From contig CBDEGI010000002.1 in assembly GCA_965237575.1 (NCBI GenBank), positions 434,001 through 498,000 of the forward strand: a stretch of 64,000 nucleotides of DNA, written 5' to 3'. The translations under genes were made by a program, and so were the position numbers. Shown piece after piece: positions 47,925 to 56,361 of this stretch. The notes under the pieces were generated by a model. That model worked only from the letters and a program-made list of their open reading frames with translations. It made no database searches and was not told where the DNA came from. Position 1 is the stretch's first letter, and each line of letters begins with the position of its first letter. This stretch comes from JAKZVK01 sp965237575. Lineage in GTDB: Bacteria > Acidobacteriota > Terriglobia > Bryobacterales > UBA6623.

Positions 47925-48860
47925 TTACCTCCCCAGTACCTCCGTTGCCAGGCGGCTCGGAACGGGCGCCACGGGGGTGCGGTTCGTTCCGTAATTCGTC
48001 CTGAGGGCTTCGGCGGTGCTCAAGCCCTTTGTTTTCATGGGGCCTTGGGTTCGTCTGTGGCCGCGGTCACTTATTCGTGATTCGTGATTCGTGAATCGTG
48101 ATTCGTCGCCGAGCGTCTCTTGGGGGCTGGGCACGGACTGGGAGGAAAGGCCGCGGATCTCAAAAGCGAGATCCGCGCTACGCGCTTCGGTTTGCTGCGA
48201 CTGTGCGCGGAAGCCGATCGGGTTGGATGTCTGCGCTGCCGCTGCCGGGGGCTCGTAGCGCGACGGTTGCGGTTCCATCGGGTCGGGGGTGGTGTAGGGG
48301 TCCGGGTCGGTGACGGTCGGACGGTGGATCGCCCCGTTCGCCGCGCGATTCTCTTTGCACTCGAACTCGTCTTTGCGCAGTTGCCGGATCATCCGCAGAG
48401 CGCGTGTGATGTCGCGGCTCGTCATGGTGCGGTAGCGGGCCAGGTTGTGGAGGGCCTGGGTGTGGTCCTGCATGCTTTTGCCCAGCAGTTGGTTTTCGCC
48501 GTTGCGGCCGGGGACGACGGTGTTGGGGTAGCGTTCGCGGGTGGCGCGGTCGGTACCGTGGTACTGGTAGGTGGTGAGGCCGGCTTCGATGCGGGTGATG
48601 CGGCGCAGGCGCCAACGGGCGTCGGCGATCTGGAGGACGAGCTCGAATTCGATGGCGTTCTTGGGGAAGAGGTTTTCTTCGAGGATTTGGAGTTGCCGGT
48701 CGTATTCGGCGGGGTCCTCGTCGGCCATGACGGCGTCGCGAGCGAGGAGGCCGTGCTTGAGTGCGTTTTTGGAGGAGCGAGCTTTGCCCTCGGGGGTGCG
48801 GGGGCCGGTTGATTTCTTGGCGTTTTGTCGGTTCGCCTTGCGTTGTTTGTCCGTCGTCAT
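47925..48860 (-). CDS. KSTGPRTPEGK-family hypothetical protein
   Basis: A 311-residue protein whose N-terminus KANRQNAKKSTGPRTPEGKA then SSKNALKHGLLARD is the hallmark of a large, often multicopy family in Acidobacteriota and Planctomycetota. A helical middle follows (FELVLQIADARWRLRRITRI, DITRALRMIRQLR). No function is known. From about residue 205 the coding sequence runs into dispersed repeats: the stretch RFTNHESRISDRG is simply the ATTCGTG repeat at 48073-48107 translated. The real C-terminus may thus have been replaced. The family is often found near repeats and IS elements. Confidence 0.75.
   Translation of the reverse strand: MTTDKQRKANRQNAKKSTGPRTPEGKARSSKNALKHGLLARDAVMADEDPAEYDRQLQILEENLFPKNAIEFELVLQIADARWRLRRITRIEAGLTTYQYHGTDRATRERYPNTVVPGRNGENQLLGKSMQDHTQALHNLARYRTMTSRDITRALRMIRQLRKDEFECKENRAANGAIHRPTVTDPDPYTTPDPMEPQPSRYEPPAAAAQTSNPIGFRAQSQQTEARSADLAFEIRGLSSQSVPSPQETLGDESRFTNHESRISDRGHRRTQGPMKTKGLSTAEALRTNYGTNRTPVAPVPSRLATEVLGR
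48073..48107 (+). repeat. ATTCGTGA-type short tandem repeat
   Basis: ATTCGTGATTCGTGATTCGT continues as GAATCGTGATTCGTC, about four 8-base units. It lies inside the coding sequence of the KSTGPRTPEGK protein. A related word cluster is seen at 5203-5235. Confidence 0.8.
48153..48182 (+). repeat. Dispersed hairpin repeat copy 1
   Basis: GCGGATCTCAAAAGCGAGAT followed by CCGCGCTACG. The GCGGATCTC/GAGATCCGC arms form a 9-bp stem with a 6-base loop. A second copy lies at 49345-49374 with two mismatches. Confidence 0.85.
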
Positions 48861-49048
48861 AATGTTGTCCTCCTGAAAATGAAAAGCCGCGCGGTTTGGT
48901 CCGCGCGGCTCGGGACGCCAGCCATTGGGCCGGCGTTCTTCGCTCTCAGGATACGGTGGGGTGGTGGGCGTGGAAGGTGGCTGCGCAGGCTAAGTGTTGT
49001 GGAATGAGGGAGATCAAAACCTGAAAGTTCTGTGACCGAAATCGGTGA

Positions 49049-49323
49049 AATGGGGTATCCACTTGACTCAGGTAGCCCCTAGGCGTTGTGGTTTGGTCGA
49101 TCCATGGACGCCAGCACACTGCACCCAGAATGCACCCTGGGGCGCCAGACGCCGGTCTGCAGGCAATTGGGCCACGAGGCTGCGTTTCGGGCCGATCAAG
49201 GATTACGCACGCGCCATGGCCATCGCAGGCTTGGAAACGTGGTGCTATCGGCAAGCCTTTCCGGGGGCCGCCAATGGCCAACCACAGTATGTTGTGGTCA
49301 CCTGAGTCAAATGGATACCCCAC
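49049..49323. mobile_element. MITE-like element with terminal inverted repeats and 8-bp target duplication
   Basis: The element starts TGGGGTATCCACTTGACTCA (49051) and ends with the inverse TGAGTCAAATGGATACCCCA (49303-49322); the 23-base ends differ at one base. The direct repeat ATCGGTGA at 49041-49048 and 49324-49331 flanks it, which fits an 8-bp target-site duplication. The 275-base inside holds no credible ORF. It is a non-autonomous element, needing a transposase from elsewhere. Confidence 0.8.
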
Positions 49324-49344
49324 ATCGGTGATTGGGGGAATACC

Positions 49345-49374
49345 GCGGATCTCAAAACCGAGACCCGCGCTACG
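49345..49374 (+). repeat. Dispersed hairpin repeat copy 2
   Basis: GCGGATCTCAAAACCGAGAC then CCGCGCTACG, 28 of 30 identical to 48153-48182. It lies 14 bases right of the MITE target duplication. Confidence 0.85.
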
Positions 49375-49475
49375 GGCTCGTACCGAAAAGGGCTCCGTCC
49401 GCTCCGTCCCCTCTTGGGCCCGTCCCCTTTTGAGCCCCTTTTGGGCCCAGCAATGGTCCAGGGGGCCCCGCCAGA

Positions 49476-49505
49476 CACTTCCGCGAACCGGACATGTCGG
49501 AAGTG
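49476..49505. repeat. Hairpin repeat with copy at 63370
   Basis: CACTTCCG (49476-49483) pairs with CGGAAGTG (49498-49505) around a 14-base loop. The core CTTCCGCGAACCGGACATGT recurs at 63372-63391 with one mismatch in these 20 bases. A dispersed REP-like element, here 66 bases beyond the stop of the protease-kinase gene; it could also act as a transcript-end hairpin. Confidence 0.7.
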
Positions 49506-49571
49506 ACGTCACATAGCTTCACCGCGTATGTAGGAAAAGCCGGACGCGATTGAGCGAAAACACGCGAGCCT

Positions 49572-51848
49572 TCACTCCGAAATCGATCCGGTCGCTCGGT
49601 CCACCGGCAGGCGGACGACAATCCGAGTGCCGCCGTTGTCGGCTCGTGTCGCCGAGATATCGCCGCCGTGTTCGCGGATCACTTGGCGCGCTGTGAAGAG
49701 TCCCCACTTCGAGGCTTCCACCCGCCCGTCTCTCGTCCTGAAACCCGGCTGGAATAGTTCGCTGAGTTCCTGGCTCGATAGTCCCTCGCCGTGATCCCGA
49801 ACGGAAACGAGGATCTCATCGTTCTCCCGCCCTGCGCTCACTTCGACGGGGCCTCGACCGGCGCTGGCCTTAACCGCGTTGTGCATCAGTCGAGAAAAGA
49901 CGCTGCTGATCGGCTGCGGCTTCAGCTTGACCGCGGGCATCGTCGTTGTTGTCAGCCTGATCTCCGATCCAGCTTCGTCCTCGGCGCGTACCATCTGAGC
50001 CACGTCTTGCAGCATCTTGTCGACTTCCACCTGCGTCACTTCGGCGCGGTCGAGGTTTGTGAAGCGCTGAATGAGGTCGACCGCTTTGCTGATCTTGTCG
50101 ACGGCTTTCTCCGATACGTCGAACAAGTCGCGCTGGAGTCCGCGCATGCGTTCCTTGTTAGCTTCGGGCGCGTCCTGTTTGGCTGCGAGCGTTTGCAACG
50201 ACGCGACGGAGCTGCGGAGCGTGCCCAACGGAGAGTTGAGCTCGTGGCTGAGCGTGGCCGACAATCGAACGAACGACATCGCCGTCTCCGAGTGCAACAG
50301 GCGGGACTGGGTAGCGAGTCGCTCGCGTTGCCCGAGGTAGCTGTTATGGAGCAGTTGATACGTAAGCCCAGACAACGCGCCGCAGAACACGGCGATCAGA
50401 TGTCCTCCCGAGTAGTAGTGCGCGGGCGGGGTCTCGAGCAGGCCCTGGCTGGCGGCGAGCGAAGCCAGCGCCAAGTCGATCCAGATGAGGATCAGACCAA
50501 AGGCGAACATCTGTAGCGGTCTTGCCGGAATCGCAGCAAGGGCCACGATCAATACGACCATCACGTCAATCAGTGATTCCAACACTGCGGTCGCTGTATC
50601 CCCGGGGTCTTCGAAGATGTTCGACCAAGTGAGAATTGCCGATACGCCGATCCCCATGGCGAATGCGAGCGGGCGGGCGTGTCGGCGTCCTTGCTCGGTG
50701 CGCGTCGCCGCCAGCGCACATCCCGCCAGTGTCAGCAGGACAAGCGTCGAAGGCGACGACATCTGCGGCTCCGGCTCAAAGAGACTCGCTAGGCCATGAA
50801 ACAGGAGCGCTAGGAACGGCATGAACGCGGTGACGCCGACAAGGATGTAGACTCCGCGTAGCGAACGACGACGGATCTCCTCCTTGAAGCCTGGGTCCCT
50901 CTCCGCATCTCCCGGAAACAGAAACCCCACCAATGCCGACCCGCTCGCACGCAAACGGGAGCTGAGTGTGCTTGCGAAGGAGGTGGGTGACGACACAACG
51001 GGCGGCTCCCGCCGATTGTAACGACTCGCGCCCGGGATTACTTCGGTCACGGCGCCTTCCCGCGTGAACATCGTCTTGCGGTTCACCCAGACGACGACGA
51101 CTGCAACCAGGACGAAGAACCAGGTGTCATAGGGCTGGGCATCCGGCCAAAGCGGGTTGATCAGCTGGAAGTGAAACAGCGCCGGCAAGAGGATGCTGCC
51201 GCGCGAGACATTGAACAGCGGTGTCACGATCACGGCAAGGGTGACGTTGCCGATAAAGAAGGGCAGAAAACTCCAATCCGTGTACACCGTCCCGGACAAA
51301 TAGAAGGCCGGGAAATGCCAAAAGCCCCACGTCGCGCCAATCAGCAGTCCGGCCCAAATCGGAGCCACGTGCCGTTGCAGAAGGGGCTGGGCCACCCCGC
51401 GCCAGCCGAACTCTTCCACCGGCCCGAGAAACAGCATGAAGCCCATCAGGGCCAAAGCAGAACCGAGACTGTCGAACGGCAATGGGTCGGTCAGCGTGCC
51501 TTTCACCAAAGCCCCCGCCGCGAAGGTCAACGGCACCCCGATCAGCAGAAACACGCCCCACCCGATTGAACATCGCCAAAGAGCGAGGCGCGTGAGATAT
51601 GCCTTGAGTCCGGCGCCGCCGCCAAAGAAACACACCACGGCGAATGCCGCAAAGGCGGGGGCCCACGTGGCCATGACATAGAGCGGGTGTGTGCCGGTGA
51701 TCTCGCCAAACCAGGCGACGGCCTGCTCCGGGCGAAAGATATAGAGCCCGATAATACCCCAAGCGATCGCAAACGTAATCAGGACATAGGGAACGAGCGC
51801 CGCCGATGGCGCCCGCCGTTGAGGACGGATGGTAAAGACGTCAGTCAT
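49572..51848 (-). CDS. Fusion of CPBP intramembrane protease and sensor histidine kinase
   Basis: One 758-residue open frame. Residues 1-260 are a multi-pass CPBP (Rce1/Abi-type) glutamic protease with its three motifs: GPVEEFGWRGV (Glu145, Glu146, Arg150), FWHFP (His178) and LFHFQLIN (His226). The usual end of such proteins, TMFTREGAVTEVIPGA, is at 260-274. A 45-residue linker leads to a second membrane block of about six helices (330-500), then a histidine kinase: H-box SHELNSPLGTL (His535), N-box FSRLMHNAVKAS (Asn657), G-box VRDHGEGL, and GLFTARQVIREHGG. No response regulator is adjacent. It could sense a membrane signal and cleave a substrate. ATG 51848 fits. A lost stop between two genes is the alternative. 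Confidence 0.82.
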   Translation of the reverse strand: MTDVFTIRPQRRAPSAALVPYVLITFAIAWGIIGLYIFRPEQAVAWFGEITGTHPLYVMATWAPAFAAFAVVCFFGGGAGLKAYLTRLALWRCSIGWGVFLLIGVPLTFAAGALVKGTLTDPLPFDSLGSALALMGFMLFLGPVEEFGWRGVAQPLLQRHVAPIWAGLLIGATWGFWHFPAFYLSGTVYTDWSFLPFFIGNVTLAVIVTPLFNVSRGSILLPALFHFQLINPLWPDAQPYDTWFFVLVAVVVVWVNRKTMFTREGAVTEVIPGASRYNRREPPVVSSPTSFASTLSSRLRASGSALVGFLFPGDAERDPGFKEEIRRRSLRGVYILVGVTAFMPFLALLFHGLASLFEPEPQMSSPSTLVLLTLAGCALAATRTEQGRRHARPLAFAMGIGVSAILTWSNIFEDPGDTATAVLESLIDVMVVLIVALAAIPARPLQMFAFGLILIWIDLALASLAASQGLLETPPAHYYSGGHLIAVFCGALSGLTYQLLHNSYLGQRERLATQSRLLHSETAMSFVRLSATLSHELNSPLGTLRSSVASLQTLAAKQDAPEANKERMRGLQRDLFDVSEKAVDKISKAVDLIQRFTNLDRAEVTQVEVDKMLQDVAQMVRAEDEAGSEIRLTTTTMPAVKLKPQPISSVFSRLMHNAVKASAGRGPVEVSAGRENDEILVSVRDHGEGLSSQELSELFQPGFRTRDGRVEASKWGLFTARQVIREHGGDISATRADNGGTRIVVRLPVDRATGSISE

Positions 51849-52060
51849 GGGCGATTGCTCTTCATGCGCGGGGTCGCCGGCAGGAACAATGATAGGGGAT
51901 CAAGCTTCGTAATGGAGAAAAACAGTCGCCGGAGCTCGCCTTGAGACGGGGAAGCATGGTACGCCAGCCCCCCGGCGTGGAGCAGGAAGCGATGCACGAC
52001 CTAAGCAGAAAGGTGAACAGAATACTAGGAAAGTGTTCACCCGGCCTGATGTTGACGAGG

Positions 52061-52092
52061 AAACTGGGGGGAAACTGGGGGGAAACTGGGGG
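52061..52092 (+). repeat. 11-bp tandem repeat AAACTGGGGGG, ~3 copies
   Basis: Units start at 52061, 52072 and 52083. The following GGGGGACAGGCTACTA word is common near repeat elements in this kind of genome (from memory). Confidence 0.9.
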
Positions 52093-52139
52093 ACAGGCTA
52101 CTACTTCTTGGACCGGGCGCTCAGGTGGGTGTTTCAGGG

Positions 52140-52727
52140 GTAGTCCAGCGCCCCTTTCAGGGCTTCAAGCACCTTGGAGGACGGGACCCTGGGTTTCGGC
52201 TTCGCCCGGCACCCAGGGCTGACATCCGGCCGCCGCTGCGCGGCTAAGCCGAAGCGGTGTGGGTGCCGTGAGAGTTTGCGGGGTTGATGCCGCGCGCCGG
52301 TGTTGGCGGAATGCGGTTGGGGCGGGCGGCTGACGGGTGGACGCAGCGGCCCACCGTACGGTTCGGGTGCGCGCGGGAAAGGTTGGGTTGCGCGCGTGCC
52401 GGGGAGTCGGATCGGGTGCGGCGCCGAGTCGCAGAGGTTGAGTCGCCTCTTCCAGGGCTCGGGCCGGGTTTGGGGTGACGGTTTCCCAGGGCTTACGCCG
52501 CTGGGCTGATAGTTGGGCCGCCCCCCGTTGGGGGCTTTGTTTGTCGGGGCGTGGGCGCGGATGGAAACGGAGTTCGGATGATACGGACTGCTGTTGAACC
52601 GACAACCGCTCGGTCCGGCGAGGCTTTTCCATCGCCCTGTCAGGGCTCCCGACACAAGAGGTTCGATACTGGGGTTCCGCCTAGCGGCGTCACTCCAGGC
52701 TAACATCCGGTCGCCGCTTCGCGGCTA
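52140..52727 (+). repeat. Two copies of a dispersed ~100-bp element
   Basis: Copy 1 (52140-52247) and copy 2 (52628-52727) share the start GCCC-TTTCAGGGCT / GCCCTGTCAGGGCT and the end ACATCCGGCCGCCGCTGCGC / ACATCCGGTCGCCGCTTCGC followed by GGCTA. Both have internal hairpins. They are direct repeats, diverged in the middle. Confidence 0.65.
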
Positions 52728-52803
52728 GGAAGCCCCTGGTGAAGGTCGGGCTTGTTGTCACGACTGCAAGACACACCTTCATGTTGCGGTAGGTCGAGCA
52801 GTC

Positions 52804-52823
52804 GGGCACGGCATGCCGTGCCC
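52804..52823. repeat. Palindrome GGGCACGGCATGCCGTGCCC, second copy
   Basis: Identical to 34991-35010. A degenerate copy, GGGCACGGCGTGGCGTGCCC, lies at 52887-52906, just after the ccmB stop. Confidence 0.9.
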
Positions 52824-52932
52824 CTACAGAACGACGCACGCCGCCCTACGAGTGAGCAGGTGGGTGCGCGCGGCGTTGCGGCAGGCGGGCACGGCGTGGC
52901 GTGCCCTTACGTTGAATGGCGCGGCTTGCTGC

Positions 52933-53616
52933 TCAGCCGAGGAGGACCACTTCCAACAGGACGCCACCGAGCAGCGTGAAGATGATGTCGAAGCCGATCA
53001 GCAGGCGCAGCCATGCCAACGAATCGCCGATGGGCTCGCCCATGAGCAGCAGTGTCGTCAACTCGACGCACGCCATCATCGCCGGCAGGCAGATCGGGAA
53101 CACCAACAACGGCAGCATCAACTCGCGCAAACGGTTGTTCGCGGTGACCGCGCTGAAGATCGTCCCCACCGCCGTGAAGCCCCACGTGCCCAGAACCAGC
53201 ACCAAGAACAGGGCAGGGAAGCTGTCACCCCAGCGCGCGCCGTAGAACACGCTGAACAGCGGCAGTGAGATCAACTCCACCGCTACCAGCAGCACGCCGT
53301 TCGCAAATGCCTTGCCCGCGAACAAAGCCCCGCCTGAAACCGGCGACGCGATCAAAGCTTCCATGCAATCGTTCGCCGCCTCGCGCGCAAAGCTGCGGTT
53401 CAAGATTAGGATCCCCGCAAACAGATAGATGATCCACAGCAGCCCGCCGGCCATGTCACGCACGTCGGGGTTGCTGACCGGATCGAACGAGAAGCTGAAC
53501 AGCAGAAGCACGACTACCGAGAACGCCAGCGCGGCGTTGATGACCTCTTTGTTGCGCAGCTCGGTGCGGAGGTCTTTGGAGGCAATCGTCCATGCCTGCC
53601 GGAGAAAACGCGTCAC
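52933..53616 (-). CDS. ccmB: Cytochrome c maturation ABC transporter permease CcmB
   Basis: Inner-membrane permease of 227 residues with six hydrophobic helices, starting FLRQAWTIASKDLRTELRNK, with LNRSFAREAANDCMEALIAS, the typical CcmB loop, and KAFANGVLLVAVELI. With CcmA it forms the ABC complex that, with ATP, releases haem-loaded CcmE. The start is GTG 53616, overlapping the ccmA stop by 4 bases (GTGA), so translation is coupled. It is the last gene of the operon in this window; no ccmC follows. Confidence 0.93.
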   Translation of the reverse strand: MTRFLRQAWTIASKDLRTELRNKEVINAALAFSVVVLLLFSFSFDPVSNPDVRDMAGGLLWIIYLFAGILILNRSFAREAANDCMEALIASPVSGGALFAGKAFANGVLLVAVELISLPLFSVFYGARWGDSFPALFLVLVLGTWGFTAVGTIFSAVTANNRLRELMLPLLVFPICLPAMMACVELTTLLLMGEPIGDSLAWLRLLIGFDIIFTLLGGVLLEVVLLG

Positions 53617-54365
53617 GAGATTTGCTGGTAGAAGTCGTGCGGCGACGATTTGAAGGCGTCCTGGTTCGCGCCGCTGAAGATCAAACGGCCCCGCTCGAGC
53701 ACGGCTAGATCGGTGGCCACCTGCAGGGTCTCATGCAGTTGGTGGGAGCAGATCACCACCGTTCGCTGATGCTCGTGGGTTTGGAGCAGAAGGGATGATA
53801 ACAGATCCATGGCACGGTCATCGAGCGCCGTCCAGGGCTCGTCGAGCAGGAGGATTTCCGGGTCGTGCAGAAGCGCGCGGGCGATGGTCAACCGCTGGCG
53901 CATGCCACGGGAGAACTCGTTGACGCGCGAGTCGCGGAATGTCCACAGCCCGACCTGCTCAAGCCAGTCGTTCGTTTTCTTCTCGGCATCGGCGATCTCG
54001 TACAGGCGGGCGAAGAAGGCAAGATTCTCGCGTGCGGTCAGGTCTTCATATACCCACTGGCCGTGGCCGACGACGCCCACCGGCGGTGGCGCCGGGACAC
54101 CATTCTTGAGGCTGCTCTCGCCGTTGTTCGGGTGCGAGCTACCGAGCGCGATCTCACCCTTCGACGGCCGCAGCAACCCCGCCATCATGCGAATGAGCGT
54201 CGTCTTGCCGGCGCCGTTACGACCCAGCAACGCGAGCACCGCGCCGCCCGGCACCTCGAGGCTTACGTTGCGTACGGCGGGGAACTCCCCGAAAAACTTC
54301 CAGACCCCTTGCACGGAGATGGCGGGGGCCGAGATTGCTGGGGCCGGGATGGCGGGGTCGCTCAT
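53613..54365 (-). CDS. ccmA: Cytochrome c maturation ATP-binding protein CcmA
   Basis: ABC ATPase of 250 residues. Walker A is LLGRNGAGKTTLIRMMAGLL (about 46-65), the signature motif EFSRGMRQRLTIARAL, Walker B PEILLLDEPWTALDD, and the switch His in VVICSHQLHE. It powers release of holo-CcmE. ATG 54365 shares one base with the upstream stop (TGATG); an upstream extension to 54539 is rejected. The N-terminal AIPAPAISAPAISV stretch is unusually Ala/Pro-rich. Confidence 0.93.
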   Translation of the reverse strand: MSDPAIPAPAISAPAISVQGVWKFFGEFPAVRNVSLEVPGGAVLALLGRNGAGKTTLIRMMAGLLRPSKGEIALGSSHPNNGESSLKNGVPAPPPVGVVGHGQWVYEDLTARENLAFFARLYEIADAEKKTNDWLEQVGLWTFRDSRVNEFSRGMRQRLTIARALLHDPEILLLDEPWTALDDRAMDLLSSLLLQTHEHQRTVVICSHQLHETLQVATDLAVLERGRLIFSGANQDAFKSSPHDFYQQIS

Positions 54366-55510
54366 CACTTCCGTCGGGACGAAGCGGAGCGCTTGCGGGA
54401 TCGGGCGGATGACCCCGCGGCTTGCGTCGGCCCCGGTCCGGCCAACGCTTGCGCCGCCGACACTTGCGCCTGCGCCCGTGACGTAAACAGGTAGTAGAAC
54501 CCCACGGCAAAGATGCAGCCGGTTAGGGCCAGAATCCACATCAGCTCGGTCTCGATTGGTGCAGCGGCCACACGCAGAGTTCCGCCGCCTCCGCCTCCCC
54601 CGTCGCCACGCCCGCCTCCGGCTGCCCTCTCGGGGGCGAGGCGGCCTTGTCCGGTGACGGTCACGGCGTACTCGCGAACGGGCGGGGTCTCATAGAGCAT
54701 TGCCTTCGTGCGCGGCTCTTGTCCCAGGGACGAGAGCGCTTCGCCCTCGACCACCACGCTATCCGGCGCGGCGATGCGGGTGGCGACCCCGTCGTAAAGG
54801 AGTTCGCCACGGAATACGTCGCCGGAAGCATGGGGCATGAGGTAGGTGATGTCCACTCGGTTCTCACCTGGCTTGATTGGGGAGTCGACCTTGTAGGTGT
54901 TCCCTTCGCCGGTTGGCTCGGCCGTACCTTTGACCGGCACGCCGGCCGGGCCACTGGTCATCACCTGGACGATGCCTTTCGCCTCGGACGGAAGCAGAAA
55001 GCGCACCGTGCCCCGCTCGGGATTGCGGAACGCCCGGGGCGGCGTGCCGATGTTGTTGAAAATGAAGCTCTCGTTGACGACCATCTCCGAGCCACCCGGC
55101 TCGAGGATGACGACATGCGCATCGGGATTTGGCAGGTTCTGCTCGTCAGTGCTATAGACCTTCACGCGCAAGCTGGTGGTCGAAGCGGTGCGCTGTACCA
55201 CCGTGCTATACCGCACCCCGTCATGCTCGGCCCAGACCATACCCAGCATCGGCTGCCCACCGGAGGATGGGAGCGGTTTGTCGAACGCGAAGCTGCCGTC
55301 GGCTCCGCTGAGAGCTTCTTCCATGGGCGACATGCCGCCGACGAACCGGACCAGCGTTAGGGCGACGCCGCCGGTGGGTTGCCCGGTTGTCTCGTTGTAG
55401 ACGGTGCCGGCTACGGGCACTTGGGCCGAGGCGGTGGAGCCGGCCGCGAGCAGCAGGACAACGGCGCAAGACAGGGCCGCGCGAGCCAACGTTGATTGAG
55501 GATTCGCCAT
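54365..55510 (-). CDS. Exported carboxypeptidase-regulatory-like protein in the ccm operon
   Basis: A 381-residue protein with a signal peptide (LSCAVVLLLAAGSTASAQ), an N-terminal carboxypeptidase-regulatory-like/transthyretin-like beta-sandwich (VAGTVYNETTGQPTGGVALT, GADGSFAFDKPLP), a second beta domain (PGENRVDITYLMPHASGDVF), a Gly-rich linker (GGGRGDGGGGGGG) and one C-terminal membrane helix (MWILALTGCIFAVGFYYLFT) with a basic cytoplasmic tail. It is not one of the canonical Ccm proteins. Its place between the CcmI-like gene and ccmA, with one-base overlap, suggests a role in the same pathway, perhaps holding apocytochrome. Confidence 0.78.
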   Translation of the reverse strand: MANPQSTLARAALSCAVVLLLAAGSTASAQVPVAGTVYNETTGQPTGGVALTLVRFVGGMSPMEEALSGADGSFAFDKPLPSSGGQPMLGMVWAEHDGVRYSTVVQRTASTTSLRVKVYSTDEQNLPNPDAHVVILEPGGSEMVVNESFIFNNIGTPPRAFRNPERGTVRFLLPSEAKGIVQVMTSGPAGVPVKGTAEPTGEGNTYKVDSPIKPGENRVDITYLMPHASGDVFRGELLYDGVATRIAAPDSVVVEGEALSSLGQEPRTKAMLYETPPVREYAVTVTGQGRLAPERAAGGGRGDGGGGGGGTLRVAAAPIETELMWILALTGCIFAVGFYYLFTSRAQAQVSAAQALAGPGPTQAAGSSARSRKRSASSRRK

Positions 55511-55554
55511 CAGTAATGTAGGGCCGGGATGTAGGGTTCGTGGAGGGGTGCTGC

Positions 55555-55863
55555 CTACCCGGCGGCTTCCGCCGACGCCTCCGTGGTTGCGTTCCCCGAC
55601 TCGATGGCCTCGATCTGGGCCAGCACGCCGGCAAGTTCCTTCTGCAAGTCCACTTTCGTCTCCTGGTAATCGTCGTCGGAAAGCTTGCCCATGCGGTACT
55701 CACCTTGCAGGTCGCGCAGGTTCTCGTAGATCGCGGCTTTGCGGTCTTCGAGATGCTGTGTGGGCGATTCCGGTTCGGGCGGGAGCAGGGAATCGGCGCG
55801 AACGAGCAGCGGCACGGCAAAAGCCAGCACCACAAGCAGCACGCCGAGAGCCACGGTCAACAT
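55555..55863 (-). CDS. CcmI-like small membrane protein
   Basis: A 102-residue protein with one N-terminal membrane helix (LGVLLVVLAFAVPLLV) and a helical tail AAIYENLRDLQGEYRMGKLS then DDDYQETKVDLQKELA. This tail resembles the N-terminal part of CcmI/CycH, the apocytochrome chaperone; the TPR domain of full-length CcmI is absent. It starts 3 bases after the ccmH stop. A short form next to ccmH is common outside proteobacteria. Confidence 0.75.
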   Translation of the reverse strand: MLTVALGVLLVVLAFAVPLLVRADSLLPPEPESPTQHLEDRKAAIYENLRDLQGEYRMGKLSDDDYQETKVDLQKELAGVLAQIEAIESGNATTEASAEAAG

Positions 55864-55866
55864 CGG

Positions 55867-56361
55867 CTATTCCATTTGCGCCAGATCCTTTTCGATCCGG
55901 TCGCGATACCGCTGCAGTTCCTCTTCACTACCGGGATTCGCCGGCTCGGCGAGCTTGTGCTTCGAGCGCCAGTGCCAGGCGACGACCGGCGCCGCGGCCA
56001 AGCCCAGTAGCACCGCCACAAACGGCATCGCCCAGCCAAACAGGCCGAAACCCTCCGTCCGCGGTTCGGTTCGCGCCCCGCTGCCGTACTTGGCGATCAT
56101 CTGCTCGACGATCGTCTCGGTCGGCAGGCCCGCCTCGACCAAGTTTTTGATGTCCGCGATCGCGGGGGCTTTGCCCGAACACCCGAGCATGTTACAGCTC
56201 GTGACCGTATACGAACAGCCCGAGGGACACTGGCACTTCAGCTTCTCGCCGGCCTCGCGAACCTTGCGATAGGTTTCGTCCCCGCCTTCGCTCACCCTTT
56301 GCGCGAACAGGAGGGAGGTGCTCAGCAATAGCAGTACGAGACTATTTCGCAACCACAGCAT
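55867..56361 (-). CDS. CcmH/NrfF-like cytochrome c maturation protein, unusual cysteine motif
   Basis: A 164-residue protein with signal peptide, a helical periplasmic domain, then one membrane helix (AMPFVAVLLGLAAAPVVAW). Canonical CcmH has one RCxxC. Here the region reads LKCQCPSGCSYTVTSCNML (Cys43, 45, 49, 56) plus Cys61, so five cysteines. DIKNLVEAGLPTETIVEQM then IAKYG is the CcmH C-terminal half. CcmH reduces the apocytochrome disulfide before haem ligation; the extra cysteines could alter redox or bind metal. The start overlaps ccmF by 20 bases. Confidence 0.85.
   Translation of the reverse strand: MLWLRNSLVLLLLSTSLLFAQRVSEGGDETYRKVREAGEKLKCQCPSGCSYTVTSCNMLGCSGKAPAIADIKNLVEAGLPTETIVEQMIAKYGSGARTEPRTEGFGLFGWAMPFVAVLLGLAAAPVVAWHWRSKHKLAEPANPGSEEELQRYRDRIEKDLAQME

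Larger units (their letters stand above)
51849..52932. other. 1.1-kb repeat-rich intergenic region
   Basis: No credible gene. It holds an 11-bp tandem (52061-52092), two copies of a ~100-bp element (52140-52247 and 52628-52727), the palindrome at 52804-52823 and its degenerate copy at 52887-52906. ORFs at 52134-52706 (minus) are Pro/Arg-rich translations of repeats. The promoter of the protease-kinase gene should lie near 51850-51950. Confidence 0.7.

Noticed and set aside
48120..48812. 230-codon plus ORF rich in Val/Gly/Ala
   Set aside because: Antisense of the KSTGPRTPEGK gene; composition typical of a shadow frame.
52134..52706. 190-codon minus ORF in the repeat region
   Set aside because: Pro/Arg-rich translation of dispersed repeats.
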